Below, one piece after another: positions 60,188-64,000 of a stretch of DNA of 64,000 nt. Each line of letters opens with the position of its first letter. Position 1 is the stretch's first letter. The notes beneath the pieces were generated by a model. The model worked only from the letters and a program-made list of their open reading frames with translations. It did no database searches and was not told where the DNA came from. The translations under genes were made by a program, and so were the position numbers. Source of the DNA: Actinospineispora acaciae DSM 45401 (GTDB lineage Bacteria; Actinomycetota; Actinomycetes; Mycobacteriales; Pseudonocardiaceae); NCBI RefSeq assembly GCF_000620785.1, contig NZ_JIAI01000001.1, forward strand, positions 310,001 through 374,000. Direction: 5' to 3'.

Positions 60188-60847
60188 TCAGCGGTGGTCG
60201 GGGAGGAGGCCGTGTTCTTGGGCGAGGATTGCGGCCTGGACGCGTGAGCGCAGGTCGAGCTTGGTGAGGACCCGGGACACGTGGGTCTTGACGGTGGTCT
60301 CGCCGATGTAGAGGCGGCGGGCGATCTGCGCGTTGGACAGGCCCTCGCCGAGGCAGGCCAGGACCTCGTGCTCCCGCTCGGTCAGCTCGTCGAGGCCGGC
60401 CGGCGGGGGCGGCGGGGCCGGCGTGGCGGCGGCCGCGAACGCGGCCATCATCCGGCGGGTGACCCTGGGCTCCAGCACCCCGTCCCCGGCGGCCACCTGC
60501 CGGATCGCCTCCACCAGCCTCGGCGCCTCCACCGACTTGAGCAGGAAGCCACCCGCGCCGGCGCGCATCGCGGCGTACACGTAGTCGTCCAGGTCGAACG
60601 TGGTGAGCACCAGCACCTCGCACACGCCGTCGCCGACCAGCTGGCGGGTGGCCTCGATGCCGTCGGTGCCGGGCATCCGCACGTCCATCAGCACCACGTC
60701 CGGGCGCAGCGCGCGGGCCATCCGCACGGCCGTGGCGCCGTCCGCCGCCTCGCCGACCACCTCGATGTCCTCGGCACCGCTCAGGATGAGCACCAGCCCG
60801 GCCCGGACCGCGCCGTGGTCGTCGGCCACCAGCACCTTGATCGTCAC
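60188..60847 (-). CDS. NarL/LuxR-type response regulator
   Basis: The 219-residue protein has a receiver domain (VLVADDHGAVRAGL, phospho-Asp in DVVLMDVRMPGTDG, switch Thr in VLVLTTFDLDDY, Lys in FLLKSV) and a C-terminal LuxR helix-turn-helix (LTEREHEVLACLGEGLSNAQ, RRLYIGETTVKTH), joined by a Pro-rich linker. GTG 60847 overlaps the kinase stop by 4 bases. It forms a standard two-component pair with the upstream kinase; the stimulus is unknown. Confidence 0.93.
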   Translation of the reverse strand: MTIKVLVADDHGAVRAGLVLILSGAEDIEVVGEAADGATAVRMARALRPDVVLMDVRMPGTDGIEATRQLVGDGVCEVLVLTTFDLDDYVYAAMRAGAGGFLLKSVEAPRLVEAIRQVAAGDGVLEPRVTRRMMAAFAAAATPAPPPPPAGLDELTEREHEVLACLGEGLSNAQIARRLYIGETTVKTHVSRVLTKLDLRSRVQAAILAQEHGLLPDHR

Positions 60848-62049
60848 GTTCGTACCCCCTGTCCAGGGCCGCCGAGGCCGTCCGCCGGCAGCTCCGCCCG
60901 CACCCGCCAGCCCGGCGCCCCGGGGCCGGCGGACAGCGAACCACCCACCGCCTCGGCCCGTTCGGTCATGCTGGCCAGCCCGATGCCGGTGCCGGCCACC
61001 GCGGGGCCGGGCAGCTCGTTGATCACCTCGACCAGCAGGGACGGCCCGTCCCGGCGCACGCTCACCCACGCCCGCGCCCCCTCGGCGTGCTTGACGGCGT
61101 TGGTCAGCGCCTCCTGCACGATCCGGTACGCGGTCAGGTCGATCACCGAGGGCAGCGGCTCGGGTGGGAGCGGGCCGGTCGGTTCGACCCGCAGCCCGCC
61201 CGCGCGCGCCGACTCCAGCAGCCGGTCCAGGTCGACCAGCCGGGCCGGCGCGACCGGCGGGTCAGCCTCGTCCCGGCCGGCGCGCAGCAGGTCGATCATC
61301 GCGCGCATCTCGACCAGGGCGGCCACGCTGTTCTCCCGCACCGAGCCGAGCACCGTGCGCACGGTGGCCGGGTCGCGGTCGGCCATGGACAGCACCGCCT
61401 CGGACTGCAGCGCGATCGCGGACAGGTGCCCGGCGACCACGTCGTGCAGGTCGCGGGCCATCCGGGAGCGCTCCTCGGCGATCGCGGCCGCCCGGTCCAG
61501 CTCGCCGATCCGGGCCAGCTGGGCGGCCCTGGTCCGCTCGGCGGTGGCGATCTCGCGGTGCTGGCGCACGTCGCGGCCCCAGCCCACCGGGATCAGCAGC
61601 AGCGCGACCACCTGCAGGGTGAGCAGCACGGCCAGCCGCCACTCCGCCGCCACCGCCAGCGCGACCAGCAGCGTGACCGCCGGGGTGGCCACCGCGAGCA
61701 CCACCATCACCCGGCTGACCCGCTTCGAGCCGTACAGCGTGACGCAGAACAGCAGGTCGCCAAGGACGAAGGCGGTGGCCAGGTTGAACCCGAACACCAC
61801 GTCCGCGGTGATCGGCCCGGCCGCGAGGGCGAGCGCGAGCACCGGCCGGCGCCGGCGCAGCAGCAGCGGGGCGCACGCCGCCGCCAGCAGGCCCAGCCGC
61901 CAGGCCGGCACGTCTCCGGACGGGGAGTACAGCGTGTACAGCTTGCTCAGGTAGAGCAGCGCGCCGACGCCGAACAGCCCGGCCGCGAACAGCGGGTCCT
62001 GCCACGACGGTTCTCTCAGCCGCCGGGTGAGCCACTCCGACCGGGACAC
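60844..62049 (-). CDS. Two-component sensor histidine kinase (HisKA_3, NarL type)
   Basis: The 401-residue protein has about five or six membrane helices in residues 15-165, a dimerisation/phosphoacceptor domain with RDLHDVVAGHLSAIALQ, and an HATPase domain (RIVQEALTNAVKHAEGARA, GTGIGLASMTERAEAV). No separate sensory domain exists, so the membrane part itself or its short loops sense the signal. It is coupled to the response regulator by a GTGA overlap. Confidence 0.92.
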   Translation of the reverse strand: MSRSEWLTRRLREPSWQDPLFAAGLFGVGALLYLSKLYTLYSPSGDVPAWRLGLLAAACAPLLLRRRRPVLALALAAGPITADVVFGFNLATAFVLGDLLFCVTLYGSKRVSRVMVVLAVATPAVTLLVALAVAAEWRLAVLLTLQVVALLLIPVGWGRDVRQHREIATAERTRAAQLARIGELDRAAAIAEERSRMARDLHDVVAGHLSAIALQSEAVLSMADRDPATVRTVLGSVRENSVAALVEMRAMIDLLRAGRDEADPPVAPARLVDLDRLLESARAGGLRVEPTGPLPPEPLPSVIDLTAYRIVQEALTNAVKHAEGARAWVSVRRDGPSLLVEVINELPGPAVAGTGIGLASMTERAEAVGGSLSAGPGAPGWRVRAELPADGLGGPGQGVRT

Positions 62050-62192
62050 CGCTCCATCACAGCACAGCGGGCGGACGGTCCTCGTCCTCCGGCGGCCGGA
62101 CCAACAGGGTCGGCGGGTCCTCCGAAATGATGACCCGAATATGGTGCCGTCCGCCGACGCCGGAAACCGGGCGCGGCGGTGACCCTGTCGGG

Positions 62193-62759
62193 GTGTTCAC
62201 GCTGATGTCGCAGAACCCGGTGCTCGCCGTGATCGTCGCCGGCGAGGTCGGGTTCTGGGTGGTGCTCGCCGTCGCGCTGGTAGTCCGCTACGCACTGCGC
62301 AACCGGCCGCTGTCCACCGTCCTGCTGCTGAGCCTGCCGTTGATCGACGTGGTGATCCTGGTGGCCACCGTGCTCAACCTGCGCGCCGGCGCGACGGCCG
62401 GGCTCGGTCACGGGCTGGCCGCCGCGTACCTCGGCGTCACCGTCATGTTCGGGCACAGCATGGTGCGCTGGGCCGACCAGCGGGTGGCGCACCGCTTCGC
62501 CGACGGCCCGCCGCCGTGGCGGCCGCCGCGCTCCGGCCCGGCGCGGGTGCGCTACGAGTGGCGGGAGTGGGGCCGGTTCGCGGTGGCCTGGGTGATCGCG
62601 GGCGTGATCACGCTCGTGCTGGTGGCGGTGGTCGGCGACGCGGCACGCACCGAGGCGCTCTGGACCGCGATGAGCCGGATGACGGTGGTGCTGGTGATCT
62701 GGCTGGTCGGCTGGCCGGTGTGGGTCACCGTGCGGGAGAGAGCCCGGCCGGCGCGCTAG
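62193..62759 (+). CDS. Integral membrane protein, about five helices
   Basis: GTG 62193 was chosen (VFTLMSQNPVLAVIVAGEVG); ATG 62205 is also possible and the frame is open further upstream. About 188 residues with segments VLAVIVAGEVGFWVVLAVAL, VLLLSLPLIDVVILVATVL, AAAYLGVTVMFGHSM, FAVAWVIAGVITLVLVAVV and a last helix. The loop MVRWADQRVAHRFADGPPPW is conserved in the actinobacterial family. Function unknown. Confidence 0.65.
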   Translation: MFTLMSQNPVLAVIVAGEVGFWVVLAVALVVRYALRNRPLSTVLLLSLPLIDVVILVATVLNLRAGATAGLGHGLAAAYLGVTVMFGHSMVRWADQRVAHRFADGPPPWRPPRSGPARVRYEWREWGRFAVAWVIAGVITLVLVAVVGDAARTEALWTAMSRMTVVLVIWLVGWPVWVTVRERARPAR

Positions 62760-62841
62760 CTGAGAACCGGCCGCGGAAGTCTCATCACTCACGCGAGTAC
62801 CGACTGAAGCGGGCGTTCCGATCTCCGGTAGCCTCCGCGCT

Positions 62842-63087
62842 ATGGGATCCGAGCGTATAACGGTCACCCTGCCACCAGAGCTGGTGGCCAATGCTCGAAT
62901 TGCGGTGCGCAGTGGCGCCGCCGCGAGCCTGTCCGCCTTCGTCGCCGACGCGCTCCGTGGCCAGCTGGAGCGCAACCAGGCGTTGGTCGAGCTAGAGCGT
63001 GTCCTCGGGGGAAGACCGCCGCAAGAAGCACTGGACGCGGTGCGGCGCGATCTGGGCCTTCCCCCGGCGGACCAGCAAGTCGCGTGA
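62842..63087 (+). CDS. Ribbon-helix-helix antitoxin (VapB/CopG-like)
   Basis: The 81-residue protein starts MGSERITVTLPPELVANARI, a ribbon-helix-helix N-terminus, with a C-terminal toxin-binding tail ending DLGLPPADQQVA. The -10 candidate TAGCCT (62829-62834) lies seven bases before ATG 62842, suggesting a leaderless, autoregulated operon. It overlaps the PIN-domain toxin by 4 bases. Confidence 0.82.
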   Translation: MGSERITVTLPPELVANARIAVRSGAAASLSAFVADALRGQLERNQALVELERVLGGRPPQEALDAVRRDLGLPPADQQVA

Positions 63088-63464
63088 TCGGCGGGCGCGT
63101 CCTCGACGCATCCGCCGTGATGGCCTTCGCCTCACAGCGGTCGGTCTATGCCGCCGCGCTGGTGTGGACGGTGGTCGAGGAGCACATGGTGCTGGTGCTG
63201 CCGTCCGCCGCGGTGGCCGCCGCCTGGTCGCAGCTCGACGACAAGTACCACCCGGTGCTGGAGGTGCTGCTCCGGCTGCCGAACACGGTGATCGACGACC
63301 TGGACGCCGACCGCGCCCGCGCGATGGGCCAGCTGGAGCCGGGCGACCTGGAGGCCGCGCACGCCGTGGCCTGCGCGCAGCGCCGCGGCTGGCCGCTGGT
63401 GACCACCGACGCCGGGCGGTACAAGGAGTTCAACGTCGAGGTGCCCGCCGAGGAGATCCCCTAG
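63084..63464 (+). CDS. PIN-domain ribonuclease toxin (VapC-like)
   Basis: The 126-residue protein has the first PIN acid in RVLDASAVMAFAS, the Glu region VVEEHMVLVLPSAAV, acidic DLEAAHAVACAQ and the late Asp in LVTTDAGRYKEFN. The acidic quartet looks complete. GTG 63084 overlaps the antitoxin stop. VapC toxins cleave tRNA or rRNA; the antitoxin neutralises them. Its stop overlaps that of the convergent regulator. Confidence 0.82.
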   Translation: MIGGRVLDASAVMAFASQRSVYAAALVWTVVEEHMVLVLPSAAVAAAWSQLDDKYHPVLEVLLRLPNTVIDDLDADRARAMGQLEPGDLEAAHAVACAQRRGWPLVTTDAGRYKEFNVEVPAEEIP

Positions 63465-64000
63465 AGGTCCAGGTCGAGCCGGTCTCGTAGCTCCCGCGCG
63501 CCGACCTCGGTGAGTTCGAGCGCGCGCCGCCGCCGGGTGCGGGCCAGCCAGTCCTGGTCGAGCATCGCGGTGAGCACGGCCGCGCCGAGGCGCCCGCTCA
63601 GGTGGTGGCGCTGTTCGCTCCAGTCCAGGCAGAACCGCAGCAGCGGCCGGCGGGCGCCGTTGTCGGACAGCACGTCCTTGTCCACCCCGAGCAGCCCGAC
63701 GACCTCGGCGGCGTGCTCGCCGAGCCGGTACGGGTGGGTCGGCAGCTGCGCGGACAGCGGGTCGCCGGGGCGCCGCCCGGTGTCCTGGACGCCGTCGGTG
63801 GCGACCAGGGCACCCCGGTCGAGCAGCGCCGAGGTGACGGCCACGCCGAGCCGTCCGGCCAGGTGGTCGTAGCAGCTGCGGGCGCCCCGCAGCGCCGCCG
63901 CGCGGGTGTGCTGGCGCAGCGACCTGATCGGCTCGGCGGGGGCGAGCGCGGCCAGCCCTTCGAGCGCGGTCGCCACCTGCGGGCTGGCCAGCCGGTGGTA
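63461..64000 (-). CDS. ArsR-like winged-helix regulator, N-terminus outside the window
   Basis: The frame stays open to the end of the window (upstream residues YHRLASPQV), so the N-terminal DNA-binding part is missing. The visible 179 residues include VATALEGLAALAPAEPIRSL, ARSCYDHLAGRLGVAVT and HHLSGRLGAAVLTAMLDQ, as in ArsR-family proteins of actinobacteria with a C-terminal extension. Effector unknown. It is convergent with the PIN toxin, sharing 4 bases. Confidence 0.75.
   Translation of the reverse strand, partial: YHRLASPQVATALEGLAALAPAEPIRSLRQHTRAAALRGARSCYDHLAGRLGVAVTSALLDRGALVATDGVQDTGRRPGDPLSAQLPTHPYRLGEHAAEVVGLLGVDKDVLSDNGARRPLLRFCLDWSEQRHHLSGRLGAAVLTAMLDQDWLARTRRRRALELTEVGARELRDRLDLDL

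Overview
The window is very GC-rich, its coding frames have strongly GC-biased third positions, GTG starts and 1-4 base stop/start overlaps (GTGA, ATGA, TGATG) are common, and several genes look leaderless. Together with a block syntenic to Mycobacterium tuberculosis Rv1822-Rv1832 (pgsA-like, gcvH, garA, MerR, DUF151, MerR, gcvP) and actinobacterial families (Mce-associated proteins, XRE/DUF397, MEDS regulators, FtsR), this points to an actinomycete of the Pseudonocardiales (Amycolatopsis-like relatives). No rRNA, tRNA, CRISPR array, transposase or phage gene was recognised.

Layout. 1-6.1 kb: the end of a homocysteine methyltransferase/MTHFR fusion, a decayed MetE-like pseudogene, a hydrolase divergent from a MocR regulator, and a hydrolase-GNAT pair. 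6.2-8.7 kb: an acyl-CoA synthetase and an ECF41 (SigJ) sigma factor. 8.8-17.8 kb: a compact divergent catabolic locus. On the minus strand MFS transporter, degenerate hydantoinase A, DUF917 and PucR overlap by 4 bases each; on the plus strand DUF917, intact hydantoinase A and an M19 dipeptidase overlap by 1-4 bases. This is the best candidate for an undescribed pathway. 17.8-27 kb: SDR, FadD, Mce-associated proteins, an orphan molybdenum hydroxylase large subunit, a zinc alcohol dehydrogenase and an MBL hydrolase. 27-37.5 kb: a Ski2-like helicase with a glycosidase-like partner, a membrane adenylate cyclase, a BTAD protein, a MEDS-HATPase/MEDS-STAS switch pair and succinate-semialdehyde dehydrogenase. 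37.5-43.5 kb: a GH65 enzyme, a ThDP enzyme, a glycolate/lactate oxidase-type flavoprotein and OsmC.

43.5-51 kb is the conserved glycine-cleavage/GarA/FtsR block; gcvP is preceded by a tandem glycine riboswitch. 51.7-54.9 kb holds a Cys-containing mini-peptide, a small basic ORF, a complete tryptophan attenuator (leader peptide with Trp-Trp, antiterminator, U-tract terminator) ahead of a tryptophanyl-tRNA synthetase, and an XRE/DUF397 pair. 55-64 kb has a CNNM/CorC transporter pair with a proline-rich upstream ORF, a WYL regulator with a probable operator, a NarL-type two-component system, a VapBC-like toxin-antitoxin pair and an ArsR-like regulator cut by the window end.

Regulatory DNA is the richest part of the window. 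A palindrome recurs three times (18.54, 25.07 and 41.47 kb), always with the TGA stop of the minus-strand gene at the same place inside its arm. A different long double-repeat palindrome lies at 60.1 kb.
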